A stretch of 64,000 bases of DNA from Herbaspirillum sp. alder98 (lineage in GTDB: Bacteria; Pseudomonadota; Gammaproteobacteria; Burkholderiales; Burkholderiaceae_D): positions 466,053 to 530,052 of the forward strand of contig NZ_JAIUCY010000004.1 of the NCBI RefSeq assembly GCF_020179755.1, given 5' to 3'. A program made the translations under genes and the position numbers. Position 1 is the stretch's first letter; each line of letters opens with the position of its first letter. Positions 47,766 to 56,232 of this stretch are shown piece by piece. Below the pieces are notes generated by a model, which was not told the origin of the DNA, did no database searches, and saw only the letters and a list, made by a program, of their open reading frames with translations.

Positions 47766-48305
47766 CTACAGAGCGACGTGCCGCGTCATGGTGTACGTCG
47801 GCTCGGAGGGAATAGCGCCTGCAGAGAAAAGAAAGAAGCCGATCGGCGGCAAGACGACGTTGTCGCTGCCGGCGCTTTTTCTGACGACGGCATCATGCAG
47901 GGCATGCGCCGAAAACGGCGGGAACTTGCCCTCGGTCATGACCACCACGCCGTCGTAGTTATCGCCTGGGTCGGACAGGCGCTCAGCCAGCACGCCCAGC
48001 ATATCGAGGTCTCGCGCAAATCGCGGGTCCCCGTGCACATCTTCAGGCGCCAGGAACTCCGACGGATCGTAAGGGGTGACATGGCGGGCATGATGATTGA
48101 CGCAGATCAGCGACGCCTCGGCCTTCATGTTATTGAGAATAGTCGGCACCATCGACCGCAGAACCGCCAGATCGGATTTTGTGACGCATCCCGAGGCGTC
48201 AAAAAGTAACAATACGTGTGGTGCGCCGCCTGATTTTTCCGCAGCGCTTGAGTTGACCGTGTTCTGGATAAAATGATGAATACTTGATTTAGTGGCTTCA
48301 GTCAT
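47766..48305 (-). CDS. Small VWA-like protein, hypothetical
   Basis: A 179-residue soluble protein. A hydrophobic strand HVLLLFDASGC (about 29-39) is followed by a helix (KSDLAVLRSMVPTILNNM), a central region and DGVVVMTEGKFPPF (about 118-131). The order resembles the C-terminal VWA-like domain of DUF2201 proteins (D-x-S-G motif, then DGxxVMTDG). The metal-site motif is imperfect (DASGC). GGGGGGCC lies just before the ATG. No catalytic function can be assigned. It lies between a chemoreceptor and an HD-GYP gene. Confidence 0.7.
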   Translation of the reverse strand: MTEATKSSIHHFIQNTVNSSAAEKSGGAPHVLLLFDASGCVTKSDLAVLRSMVPTILNNMKAEASLICVNHHARHVTPYDPSEFLAPEDVHGDPRFARDLDMLGVLAERLSDPGDNYDGVVVMTEGKFPPFSAHALHDAVVRKSAGSDNVVLPPIGFFLFSAGAIPSEPTYTMTRHVAL

Positions 48306-48585
48306 AGGCCCCCCGGCTTTATTTGTTCAGGCCAACAGGCGCTGCCCCCAGCACTTCCTGCTCGCCCCGCTTGTTCCCCCGATTGATTCTGCTGGACAAT
48401 ATTTACTAAATCCTGTGAGGATTGCGTCTAGTCAGACATCGCTCGGTCATTTGCGTTTGTTAATCTCCCCAATAACTTAGTGAATATTGTCAAAAAGACC
48501 AATCAGGATTTTCCTGCTAATCAATTGCCAAGGTATGCAGTACAGTAGCGGGGGGAAATTTCTACCGGAACATCAGCACCATAAA
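48306..48585. promoter_or_regulatory. Divergent promoter region before the HD-GYP gene
   Basis: A 280-bp gap with AT-rich stretches at about 48400-48540. It probably carries promoters for the VWA-like gene (minus) and the HD-GYP gene (plus). A 33-codon in-frame extension of the HD-GYP frame starts at 48487 but has no coding character. Nothing else is recognised. Confidence 0.35.
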
Positions 48586-49821
48586 ATGAATCAACTAAAA
48601 AGAATAAGCGTCAGCGACCTCGCCACCGGCATGTATTTCTGTGGCTTCGACGGTCCATGGATCGATACGCCTTTCTGGCGCAACAAATTCCTGATCAAGA
48701 GAGCCACCGACGTGATCGAGGCCAAGGCGGCGGGCTACGAATATTGCTGGATAGATACTTCCCAGGGACAGGATGTCGGCGCCCCGGCGCCGGTTGAAGA
48801 GTCCGATATCGAAGAAGAGGCGCCTTCGGCCCCGACGCCGGACGACGAATTCCAGTCCGAACTGCGCGAAGCCATGCGCATCTACGAAGAAGCCAAGAAG
48901 AGCACCCAGGTGATGTTCAAGCAGGCGCGCCTGGGAAAAGCGCTTGATGTTGCCCGATGCCAGCATCTGGTCGACGAGATCACCGCATCGCTGGCGCGCA
49001 ATTCGAATGCATTTCTGAGTGTTGTCAGGCTCAAGCGCGCCGACGAATACACCTACCTGCACTCCATTGCAGTATGCACGATGATGGTGGCCTTGGGGCG
49101 GACTCTTGGCATGGACGATATCGCCTGCAAGGAAGCCGGACTTGCCGGTTACCTGCACGACGTGGGCAAGGCGTTCATCCCGCTCGACATCCTCAACAAG
49201 CCCGACAAACTGACCGACCAGGAATATCGCATCATCCAGCGCCATCCGAGCCTGGGCTACGAATACCTCAGAAGTTCGTCCAGCGTGCCCGACTACGCCG
49301 CCGATGTCTGCCTGCACCATCACGAGAAGGTCGATGGCAACGGCTATCCTAACAAGCAGCGGGGCAATCAGATCTCGATCTATTCGCGCATGGCCGCGAT
49401 CTGCGACGTGTATGACGCTGTGACTTCTGACCGTCCCTACAAGGCAGGCTGGGACCCGGCCGAATCGGTCGCCAAGATGGCCACCTGGGCCGGCCACTTC
49501 GATCGCTCGATCTACCTGGCCTTTGTAAAGACCCTCGGCATCTATCCGATCGGCTCGATCGTGAAACTGAATTCGGGCCGCACCGCGCTGGTGATCCGCC
49601 AGAACCACCAGAACCTGACCAAGCCCGTGGTCAAAGCATTCACGACCACGCTATCGATTGAAGTCATCGAGAGCGAGATCATCGATCTGTCGGACGCCTC
49701 CCAGGAAGACTTCATCATGGAGCGTAGCGGCCAGGACTGGCTCAAGCCTCAGGGCCTGATCGAAGAACACCTCAGCGGGCTCGATGGATCGTCCGACAAC
49801 GCGGCGCGACCACCGGCATGA
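48586..49821 (+). CDS. HD-GYP domain cyclic-di-GMP phosphodiesterase
   Basis: A 411-residue protein. An N-terminal DUF3391-type domain (about 1-90, ISVSDLATGMYFCGFDGPW) and an acidic linker (EESDIEEEAPSAP) precede an HD-GYP domain (about 140-330). Catalytic features are intact: His191-Asp192 in HDVGK, H220 in QRHPSLGYEYL, HHHEKVDG (about 244-251) and the GYP at 253-255. It should hydrolyse c-di-GMP in the cytoplasm, thereby affecting motility or biofilm. The start at 48586 has only a weak ribosome site. Confidence 0.93.
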   Translation: MNQLKRISVSDLATGMYFCGFDGPWIDTPFWRNKFLIKRATDVIEAKAAGYEYCWIDTSQGQDVGAPAPVEESDIEEEAPSAPTPDDEFQSELREAMRIYEEAKKSTQVMFKQARLGKALDVARCQHLVDEITASLARNSNAFLSVVRLKRADEYTYLHSIAVCTMMVALGRTLGMDDIACKEAGLAGYLHDVGKAFIPLDILNKPDKLTDQEYRIIQRHPSLGYEYLRSSSSVPDYAADVCLHHHEKVDGNGYPNKQRGNQISIYSRMAAICDVYDAVTSDRPYKAGWDPAESVAKMATWAGHFDRSIYLAFVKTLGIYPIGSIVKLNSGRTALVIRQNHQNLTKPVVKAFTTTLSIEVIESEIIDLSDASQEDFIMERSGQDWLKPQGLIEEHLSGLDGSSDNAARPPA

Positions 49822-49824
49822 AGC

Positions 49825-50721
49825 TCATGCCCCGCTAGCTGCCGGCTGCCGCGCCTGCTCGATGAAGGCACGCAGGTAATCGATACCGACATCGCTCTCG
49901 CGCGCCCCCAGAAAGATCTGCTTGGCGATGCCATGCTTGCCGATGCGCACCGGCACGATGTCGATCATGCTGGCGTATTCCTGCACCAGCCACAACGGCA
50001 ACGCCGCCACGCCGCGACCGCTGGCGACCATCTGCAGCATGATGTCGGTGGTCTCGATGGCCTTGTGCCGCTTGGGCGTGACACCCGCCGGCATCAGGAA
50101 CATGTTGTAGATATCCAGGCGATCGATCGAGACCGGATAAGTCACCAGCACTTCATCGGCCAGCTGACGCGGCTTGACGTATTGCTCGCCGGCCAGCCTG
50201 TGACCGGCATTGACCACCAACACCTGCTCGTAGTCGAACACCGGCTCGAACACCAGACCCGGTTTATACAGGGGGTCGGGCGTGACCAGCAGATCGATCT
50301 CGTAACCGAACAAGGCGCCGATACCGCCAAACTGGAATTTCTGCTTTACATCCACGTCCACATCCGGCCAGGCCGCCAGGTAAGGCGAGACCACCTTCAA
50401 CAACCACTGGTAGCAGGGATGGCATTCCATGCCGATACGCAGCGCGCCACGCTCGCCCTGCGCAAACTGGCGCAGCCGGTCTTCGGCCAGCGTCAACTGC
50501 GGCAGCACCCGGTTGGCCACCGCCAGCAAATACTGGCCGGCCTGCGTGAGCCGCAAACCCCGGCCTTCACGCTGCCAGATGTCCGTGCCCAATTGCGCCT
50601 CTAACTTTTTCATGCTGTGGCTCAGGGCCGACTGCGTCACGTGCAACACGCCTGCCGCAGCAGTGAGCGAGCCCTGGCGCTCGACCTCTTGCACGATGGA
50701 TAAATGAATTCGGTCAAGCAT
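49825..50721 (-). CDS. metR: MetR-like LysR-family regulator
   Basis: A 298-residue LysR regulator with helix-turn-helix at 1-60 (LSIVQEVERQGSLTAAAGVL, VTQSALSHSMKKLE) and an effector domain that resembles MetR (RIGMECHPCYQWLLKVV, then VVNAGHRLA). MetR is the homocysteine-responsive activator of metE and metH. Only a short fragment of metE survives on the divergent side, so the usual target is missing here. A palindrome lies directly in front of the start. The call is by family similarity; other methionine genes could still be targets. Confidence 0.85.
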   Translation of the reverse strand: MLDRIHLSIVQEVERQGSLTAAAGVLHVTQSALSHSMKKLEAQLGTDIWQREGRGLRLTQAGQYLLAVANRVLPQLTLAEDRLRQFAQGERGALRIGMECHPCYQWLLKVVSPYLAAWPDVDVDVKQKFQFGGIGALFGYEIDLLVTPDPLYKPGLVFEPVFDYEQVLVVNAGHRLAGEQYVKPRQLADEVLVTYPVSIDRLDIYNMFLMPAGVTPKRHKAIETTDIMLQMVASGRGVAALPLWLVQEYASMIDIVPVRIGKHGIAKQIFLGARESDVGIDYLRAFIEQARQPAASGA

Positions 50722-50723
50722 GT

Positions 50724-50740
50724 TGAATGAGTAAAATTCA
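50724..50740. promoter_or_regulatory. LysR/MetR-type operator candidate
   Basis: TGAATGAGTAAAATTCA has perfect five-base arms (TGAAT/ATTCA) around seven bases. It lies three bases upstream of the metR start codon, in the gap to the metE fragment, and resembles the MetR half-site pattern TGAA/TTCA with a wider spacer. Its position fits autoregulation. Confidence 0.45.
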
Positions 50741-50793
50741 TAATATGTTTAGATAAAACAATTTTACTTCATGGACTGCGATCTTTACGATCA

Positions 50794-50859
50794 CTGCTCG
50801 ACGTGCTGGTGCATGGTGAAGCCGAGCGCAACGACATGGTGGAATACTTCGGCGAGTAA
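50794..50859 (+). pseudogene. metE: metE remnant (cobalamin-independent methionine synthase fragment)
   Basis: A 22-codon stretch translates to [20 protein letters not shown] plus E and stop. The part from LDVLVHGE to VEYFGE matches a highly conserved internal block of MetE, which normally continues EQL or EKL; here the next codon is TAA where a CAA would read Gln. The preceding codons back to about 50764 stay open but do not resemble MetE, and nothing after position 50870 does. It lies divergent from metR, the standard metE position, so it is what is left of a deleted metE. Confidence 0.85.
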
Positions 50860-51097
50860 CTGCGGACAGACAAGAAACGAAGAATTTCTCTGTAATAGTG
50901 CCCAAACAGTTGGATCGCCATGATCCTCGGGGGCTCTCCCTCCTTATTGTGCGTCAGCGCTATCGCTCTGTTTCAACTGAAATAATAGGATGCGCAACTG
51001 ACATCTGACGGTAACCGGGGCGGCACAAGATACACCCAAGCCGAAACGAAACGACGGCACGGACCAACCCGAACCGATACCTCAAGGAGAGAACATC

Positions 51098-51256
51098 ATG
51101 CGCATCATCAACACCATCGCCGCCGCCTTCATCCTCACCCTCGTCACCACTGCCGCCCGCGCCGACAGCATCTTCACCGGCGCCATGGACTACGAATCGC
51201 CGATCGCCATGCTCCTGCATGTGGGTGCCCGGATCGTGGGCAAGATGTTTTCCTGA
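51098..51256 (+). CDS. Small secreted peptide, hypothetical (52 aa)
   Basis: ATG 51098 is preceded by AAGGAGAG at ideal distance. The 52-residue product has a signal peptide (MRIINTIAAAFILTLVTTAA, ending near RA-D) and a short mature part of about 28 residues containing DYESPIAMLLHVGARIVGKM. No family is recognised. A second gene of similar design follows 56 bp later, so the two are probably co-transcribed. A frame of 106 residues on the opposite strand covers it but looks like a shadow. Confidence 0.72.
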   Translation: MRIINTIAAAFILTLVTTAARADSIFTGAMDYESPIAMLLHVGARIVGKMFS

Positions 51257-51312
51257 AGTAGCTTCTTTGTCCAACCTCACTTGATCAGATATCGCTATCC
51301 AGGGAAGCCATC

Positions 51313-51477
51313 ATGCGCAAATTCATCGTCATCGCCGCAATGCTCGCGTACAGCGCAAGTGCAAATGCCTACGTGCTGGACAAGATCGATACCTGGTTTC
51401 TGATGTCGGAACCTGGCAAGGCGCTGGTGTCGATGGTCAAATCGATGGGGATTCCGGTGCGGGAAGTGTTCCGTTGA
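51313..51477 (+). CDS. Small secreted peptide, hypothetical (54 aa)
   Basis: ATG 51313 has CAGGGAAG upstream. The 54-residue product has a signal peptide (MRKFIVIAAMLAYSASANA, cleavage near ANA-Y) and a mature part of about 35 residues (YVLDKIDTWFLMSEPGKALV, then SMVKSMGIPVREVF and Arg). Like the preceding gene it has a small amphipathic mature region with Met and Lys. Sequence identity between the two is low, and no family is recognised. Confidence 0.72.
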   Translation: MRKFIVIAAMLAYSASANAYVLDKIDTWFLMSEPGKALVSMVKSMGIPVREVFR

Positions 51478-51899
51478 GCCGGAAACCCACGGTGGAAATA
51501 AAGGCTATCGGGCGCGATCACAGATCGTTACCAAAAAGAAACTATCGTTTTCTTATTTGCCTTCTGTCAGAAATCTTTTAAGTCTGAACTCACTTTCCGC
51601 CTCCCATCTGAGTTCTTGCATTCTCCATTCATCTATCTCTGAACTCAATATTCACTTAACTCTGAACTTCCCTGTCATTGTTCATTTAACTCTGAATTTC
51701 CCTGTTCGCAAATTTTCCCCAAGGGAAACTGCCGCCAAGTAGCCTCCTGGACCACCTGCTACGCTTGCTGATTAACTGAATCTCGAGGTCTGAAATCGGC
51801 CATTTGCTGCCGGTCGCGAGGGTCAGCTTTCAGGTGGTTCGCCGAGTTCTTGCCGTTGCGAATTATGATTTATGTAATCACACATGAAACGAGAGACCA
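51478..51899. other. AT-rich intergenic region with short tandem repeats
   Basis: This stretch is much richer in A+T than most of the window and has no convincing gene; a 61-residue frame from 51557 merely translates the repeats. It includes the 30-bp repeat pair at 51651-51705 described separately. A promoter for the small genes downstream may lie near 51860-51895. Confidence 0.6.
51628..51705. repeat. Short tandem repeats, 30-bp period
   Basis: TTCACTTAACTCTGAACTTC (51651-51670, continuing CCTGT) is repeated 30 bp later as TTCATTTAACTCTGAATTTC (51681-51700, continuing CCTGT). The two differ at 2 of 25 positions. A degenerate third unit, TTCATCTATCTCTGAACTC, lies at 51628-51646, and further CTGAACTCA fragments occur from 51590. 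The function is unknown. Confidence 0.8.
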
Positions 51900-52142
51900 A
51901 TGGAGCATGACACGGACTGGAGGAGCTTGGCGGGAAATGGAGCTTGTGTTCCGATGCCTAAGACCACGACGGAGATCAGCGATCGTTTTGTCGGGATCTA
52001 TGTGGGCGCACCGGATTTCGAAGCATTGCAAAAGGCTGCCAAATACCCCCTGACGCTAGACATGATGTTCGGCGTCTTACGCGCGGCGGTGGCGGGGTCG
52101 AATCGCGATGCAAAGGCGCAGACGCGAGGATGGCCTACTTGA
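51900..52142 (+). CDS. Small hypothetical protein (80 aa)
   Basis: An 80-residue frame (MEHDTDWRSLAGNGACVPMP start) with GAGAGACC just upstream of the ATG. It is soluble, with a C-terminal helix-rich part (DFEALQKAAKYPLTLDMMFG). No family is recognised. It overlaps the following small frame by 13 bases. Coding potential is uncertain in this low-GC accessory stretch. Confidence 0.45.
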   Translation: MEHDTDWRSLAGNGACVPMPKTTTEISDRFVGIYVGAPDFEALQKAAKYPLTLDMMFGVLRAAVAGSNRDAKAQTRGWPT

Positions 52143-52324
52143 AGTCGCTAGATGAACTTACACGCGCCTACCACTACTATCGGGTAGGCGAAATCAGGCT
52201 CGGCCAACTACGAATTCAGCTTGCGCATCATCTCTTTCGCTGGGGTGCACTTCCTCGATCTCGACAGATGGCGGATAGGTACATCGAGATGCTGCAGCAG
52301 ACGCTCGCCGAAGGCGAATCGTAA
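52130..52324 (+). CDS. Small hypothetical protein (64 aa)
   Basis: A 64-residue frame (MAYLKSLDELTRAYHYYRVG start) rich in aromatic, basic and helical segments (LRIQLAHHLFRWGALPRSRQ). It begins inside the previous frame in another phase, so either translational coupling or a frameshift in one gene could explain the pair. GAGG lies immediately against the ATG, which is too close for a normal ribosome site. No family is recognised. Confidence 0.4.
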   Translation: MAYLKSLDELTRAYHYYRVGEIRLGQLRIQLAHHLFRWGALPRSRQMADRYIEMLQQTLAEGES

Positions 52325-52600
52325 ATCGCCCATTGAGAGATATTATGGCCTGCACCACTTGCAGCATCAGGAAACCTGAATGACATAAATAGGTCGAACT
52401 GGACCTGTCGCGACCGGCTCAAAACGGCCAGTAGCGGCCCTACAGATATAAATGAAATGTGCAGGAATTCGGCGCTGGCGTCGTCGGCGAAGTGTCTGAA
52501 GCAAGGTCGTCTGGCTCGACGCGATCGAGTCGAGTCACCTTTGCCGACCAGAAATTTGTTTTCAGCAATGCAAGATCCAAAAACGGAGGCCGGAAATGGA

Positions 52601-52625
52601 GAAAGCCCGCCAGAGGCGGGCTTTC
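52601..52625. terminator. Hairpin with perfect 11-bp stem
   Basis: GAAAGCCCGCC (52601-52611) and GGCGGGCTTTC (52615-52625) pair perfectly around a three-base loop AGA. This is the typical make-up of a rho-independent terminator stem with A/T flanks, although the T-run is short. No obvious gene ends just before it on either strand, which makes an unannotated transcript possible. Confidence 0.65.
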
Positions 52626-52861
52626 GCTTACGTTTTGCCTGAAACTCGACAGCCGACTAGAACCGTTTTCGGGGATGAGGACTGCCAGGCGATTGAGGTA
52701 AATCTTATCACACCGCGTTTAGGACTGTTATCGGCCAGAAACAGACATTCACAAAAGCAGAAATTTCTGGTTGCCCCACGTTAATTTTTCGGTGGTATGA
52801 AAGATTCGGGGCGTAGGCTCGCGAAACTTTCGAAGAATAGTTTTTCTCATTGAGAAAAAAA

Positions 52862-52885
52862 TGGCGAGGCTCCACAGCCTCGCCA
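52862..52885. terminator. Hairpin with perfect 10-bp stem
   Basis: TGGCGAGGCT (52862-52871) and AGCCTCGCCA (52876-52885) pair perfectly around CCAC. On the minus strand the stem is followed by a T-rich run (complement of GAGAAAAAAA at about 52852-52861), so it fits a terminator for the minus-strand chemoreceptor gene ending at 52998, about 110 bp further back. Confidence 0.75.
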
Positions 52886-52997
52886 AAACACTACCAGAGG
52901 ACAACTTCTATGGACTTAACTGGTCGCCACTCGCCTGTCTTGCTGTTGCCGCCTCGGGGGGCGAACGCTGACATCCGTAAAAAACAGCACTCAGCCA

Positions 52998-54800
52998 TCA
53001 ATCTAGTGTGAAGACGTTAACAAGCTCAGATAGCTTGAGTGCTTGCCCTTGAAGGGAATGCGCCGCGGCGGATACTTCTTCCACCAGAGCGGCATTCCTC
53101 TGCGTCACCTCGTCCATCTGCAAGATTGCGGCATTGATTTCACCAACACCGCGATCCTGCTCGGCGCTTGCCGCACTGATTTCGGCCATCACTGAACTGA
53201 CTCTTTGAACGCTGGCAACAACCTCTTGGATCGTTGTTCCCGCTTGGGTCGCCAGCAAGCTGCCTTCCGAAACCTGCCGCGTAGAGTCACCGATCAAGCC
53301 AGCAATCTCTTTTGCCGCGAGTGCAGACCGCTGCGCCAAGACTCGCACTTCGCTCGCCACCACCGCGAATCCCCGTCCCTGCTCGCCGGCACGGGCCGCC
53401 TCAACCGCCGCATTGAGTGCAAGGATATTGGTCTGAAATGCAATGCCGTCAATCACCGCAATGATCTCGACGACCCTTTTGGACGAGGCATCTATGCCAA
53501 TCATGGTATCGACCATGCGGCTTACCATGTCGCCTCCCTGAGCAGCTACGCTGGAAGCCCCCGCGGCCAACGTGTTCGCCTGATGGGCGTTATCGGAATT
53601 CTGTTGCACTCCAGAGGTAAGCTCCTCCATCGCGGACGCGGTCTCCTCCAGAGCGCCAGCCTGGGATTCTGTTCTTGCCGATAAATCTGCATTGCCATGT
53701 GCGATTTCACTGGACGCGATCTTAATGATTTCACTCGACGTCCTAATTTCCCGCAAAAGATTCGATATCTTTTGGACAAACTGATTGAAGGCCCGCGCAA
53801 TTTGCGCGAGCTCATCAATCCCGCTTGCGTCGATTCTCTGCGTCAAATCACCTTCGCCGCTGGCAATGTCATTCAGCGCATCGCGCACGAGTCCCAGGCG
53901 CACCAAAGCCTTTGCGATCAGTGCGCCCAGCAAGGCAGAAGCAGCGCAGGCAATCAGTGCGGCGATCAGCACCGACGAAATCAACACCTCCTTCAATGGC
54001 CGCATTACATCAGCACGATCCAGGGCAATCAGCAATTTCCAGTCAGTACCAGGTACGCTAACTGCCTGAAGCATCACGGCCTTCCCGTCCAACTCCACAT
54101 ATTTGCTTCGTTGAGAACGTTCTAACTCAGACAAAAATCCGGAATTCAATCCTGGATCAATGTCCGATACCGGCTTTAGTGCAAGTGCAGAATCGGGATG
54201 GGCAATGATCTTGCCGGCACTATCGACCAAGAATGCAAAACTATTCGGCGTAGCTTTGATACCGACCACGATCTGAACGACTGTATCAAGGAGCACGTCG
54301 GCGGAGGCGACCGCGATGACCTTGTTCTCTGATCGTACGGCCTCAGCAAATGTCACCAATAATTTTCCGGTGCTGGCACTGACGTAGGGGGAGGTGACGA
54401 CTGGGATTGAAGCCTCCGATGCCTTTATAAACCAAGGCCTCTTTGTTGGATCGTAGTCCGGCGCTCTGCTCCGCGACTGCGAAAACGAAGCACGCTTGTC
54501 CTGATAGCCGATGTAGGCGTCATCGAATCCACCGGCCTGTCGAGCCGCCTTGAGTGCCGGAACGGCATCTTCCTCTCCAGTGGACTGCACGATGGAAGAC
54601 ACAACCAACTTTTTAGATTGAATCCAGGCAGCGATGGTCGCCGCGTGGCTATCGGCCAGCTGGCGCGTCTGCACTTCCAGACGTTCAAGCAACTGTGATC
54701 GTGTTGTGACGTAGTTCGCGCCAACCATACTCAACATTCCGGTCAGCACGGTGGCTACGCAGACCGCGATCAAGCGGGCACGCAGTGTAGACAGCAACAT
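52998..54800 (-). CDS. Methyl-accepting chemotaxis protein with Cache sensor
   Basis: A 600-residue chemoreceptor starting [10 protein letters not shown] at 54800 with GAGGAAG upstream. TM1 is at about 8-30, a dCache-type periplasmic domain at about 35-270 ([22 protein letters not shown]), TM2 at about 275-300, HAMP follows, and the signalling domain has [20 protein letters not shown]. It is a paralogue of the receptor at 45729 (same YIxYxDKR and RPW motifs) but lacks the alanine/proline tail and the WEEF end. It lies behind the amino acid catabolic cluster in the same direction and may sense its substrate. Confidence 0.93.
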   Translation of the reverse strand: MLLSTLRARLIAVCVATVLTGMLSMVGANYVTTRSQLLERLEVQTRQLADSHAATIAAWIQSKKLVVSSIVQSTGEEDAVPALKAARQAGGFDDAYIGYQDKRASFSQSRSRAPDYDPTKRPWFIKASEASIPVVTSPYVSASTGKLLVTFAEAVRSENKVIAVASADVLLDTVVQIVVGIKATPNSFAFLVDSAGKIIAHPDSALALKPVSDIDPGLNSGFLSELERSQRSKYVELDGKAVMLQAVSVPGTDWKLLIALDRADVMRPLKEVLISSVLIAALIACAASALLGALIAKALVRLGLVRDALNDIASGEGDLTQRIDASGIDELAQIARAFNQFVQKISNLLREIRTSSEIIKIASSEIAHGNADLSARTESQAGALEETASAMEELTSGVQQNSDNAHQANTLAAGASSVAAQGGDMVSRMVDTMIGIDASSKRVVEIIAVIDGIAFQTNILALNAAVEAARAGEQGRGFAVVASEVRVLAQRSALAAKEIAGLIGDSTRQVSEGSLLATQAGTTIQEVVASVQRVSSVMAEISAASAEQDRGVGEINAAILQMDEVTQRNAALVEEVSAAAHSLQGQALKLSELVNVFTLD

Positions 54801-54987
54801 CACTTCCTCATCTATGGATTGATTTTGGCCGGATGGCGCCATGTGCAGTGATGCAGCGCCAGCCAATGCGGCGCCGCTACAGAACCGCATGTGCGGGGCT
54901 GATCAGACATCAGTCTGATTCTTGATATATTCAAGCAATCGCCAAGAAGGCCGCACCGCATAGATGCGGCCCTCGAGATGGCTCGGA

Positions 54988-56190
54988 TCAGCGCATAGCC
55001 TTGGCAAATGCATCGAACCTGTCCATTGCTTTTTCAAGAAGCGCCATTTCGAGGGAAATGGAGATGCGGAAGAAGGGGCTTAGACCGAATACTTCGCCTG
55101 GCACAGCCGCCATCTCACTTTCATCAAGAAGGGCCTCGGCAATGGCGACATCCGTGCTCAACTTCCGTCCCGCCCCGCTAGTACGGCCGATCCAGTCACG
55201 GCAGTTGATGTAAACGTAGAAGGTTCCGGCTGGCTTGATGGCCGAAAGTCCCGGCACCTTGTTCAGGCGCTCCACCACGAAATTGCGGCGCGCCTCGAAC
55301 ACTTCGCGATTTGCGGACAGGAAGGATTGGTCACCTTCGAGAGCCGCAATAGCCGCAGCTTGAGCAATGCTGCTCGGGCTGCCGGTCAATTGGCTGAGTA
55401 GATCACCGATGGCCTTCATCACTTTCTTGGGGCCGGCAGCGAATCCCAGACGCCAGCCCGTCATGACGTAGCCCTTGGAGAAGCCGTTGATCGTGATAAT
55501 GCGGTCAGAGAATTCCGGGATGATTTGCGCGAACGTTGCCGTTTTCTCTCCATCGTAGGCAAGATGTTCATAAAGTTCGTCAGTCACAATCCAGACATCG
55601 GGATATTTCTTCAGCACCTCCGCCAGCGCACGAATCTCATCTTCGGTATAAATGGCCCCCGATGGATTGCTAGGCGAATTGAAGATAATTGCGCGAGTCT
55701 TCGCGTTGAGAACGCTCGCCAATGATTGCGGCGTGATCTTGAACCCGGTCGATTCCTCACCCACCACGAACACTGGCTTTCCGCCGGCCAGTTCTACATG
55801 ATCCGGATAGGTGACCCAATACGGCGCGGGGATAACGACTTCGTCTCCGGGATTAACGACACTAAGCATGGCCGCATAGATGATCACCTTGGCGCCGCTA
55901 CCGACCACAATCTGGTCAGCGGCGTAGCTCGCGCCATTTTCGCGCGCGAGTTTAGCGATGATTGCTTTCTTCAGGGGCGCGAAGCCGTCCGCTGCGGTGT
56001 ATTTCGTGAAATCGGTGCGAATCGCCTCAATACCCGCATCCTTGATGTGTTGCGGCGTGTGGAAGTCCGGCTCACCCAGGCTCAGGGGAATGACATCGCG
56101 GCCCGCGCGCTTCATTTCAGCGGCAAGTGCGCTCATTGCCATGGTCGGCGACGGTTTGATTTCGGTGGCGCGTTTTGCAAGTATTGGCAT
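54988..56190 (-). CDS. PLP-dependent aminotransferase (aspartate aminotransferase family)
   Basis: A 400-residue fold-type I class I aminotransferase. The PLP lysine is Lys239 (NGFSKGYVMTGWRLG), with Asn175 (NSPSNPSG), Asp204 and Tyr207 (TDELYEHL), and an arginine at 247. The resemblance is to the Rhizobium-type aspartate/aromatic enzymes. ACAGGTC precedes the ATG. It is the last enzyme gene of the minus-strand cluster and may take the amino group from the imported substrate. Specificity is not determinable here. Confidence 0.92.
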   Translation of the reverse strand: MPILAKRATEIKPSPTMAMSALAAEMKRAGRDVIPLSLGEPDFHTPQHIKDAGIEAIRTDFTKYTAADGFAPLKKAIIAKLARENGASYAADQIVVGSGAKVIIYAAMLSVVNPGDEVVIPAPYWVTYPDHVELAGGKPVFVVGEESTGFKITPQSLASVLNAKTRAIIFNSPSNPSGAIYTEDEIRALAEVLKKYPDVWIVTDELYEHLAYDGEKTATFAQIIPEFSDRIITINGFSKGYVMTGWRLGFAAGPKKVMKAIGDLLSQLTGSPSSIAQAAAIAALEGDQSFLSANREVFEARRNFVVERLNKVPGLSAIKPAGTFYVYINCRDWIGRTSGAGRKLSTDVAIAEALLDESEMAAVPGEVFGLSPFFRISISLEMALLEKAMDRFDAFAKAMR

Positions 56191-56232
56191 GATTTGACCT
56201 GTTTCGTGTGCGATAGGGTTATTGCATTGATC

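Larger units (their letters stand above)
52325..52997. other. Gene-poor region with two strong hairpins
   Basis: About 670 bp with no convincing coding frame; the short frames at 52457-52784 overlap one another and cover a terminator-like hairpin. The stretch at 52640-52860 is AT-rich. A further near-perfect A/T-rich inverted repeat, TTTTTCTCA-t-TGAGAAAAA, lies at about 52842-52860. It may hold a small RNA or the remains of deleted DNA. Confidence 0.5.

Noticed and set aside
50960..51280. A 106-codon minus-strand frame
   Set aside because: It covers the promoter and the first small secreted peptide gene in antisense, and has no ribosome site or recognisable features, whereas the plus-strand peptide has both.
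52457..52784. Three overlapping 61-80-codon plus-strand frames
   Set aside because: They overlap each other in different phases, include a perfect terminator-like hairpin and show no family resemblance.
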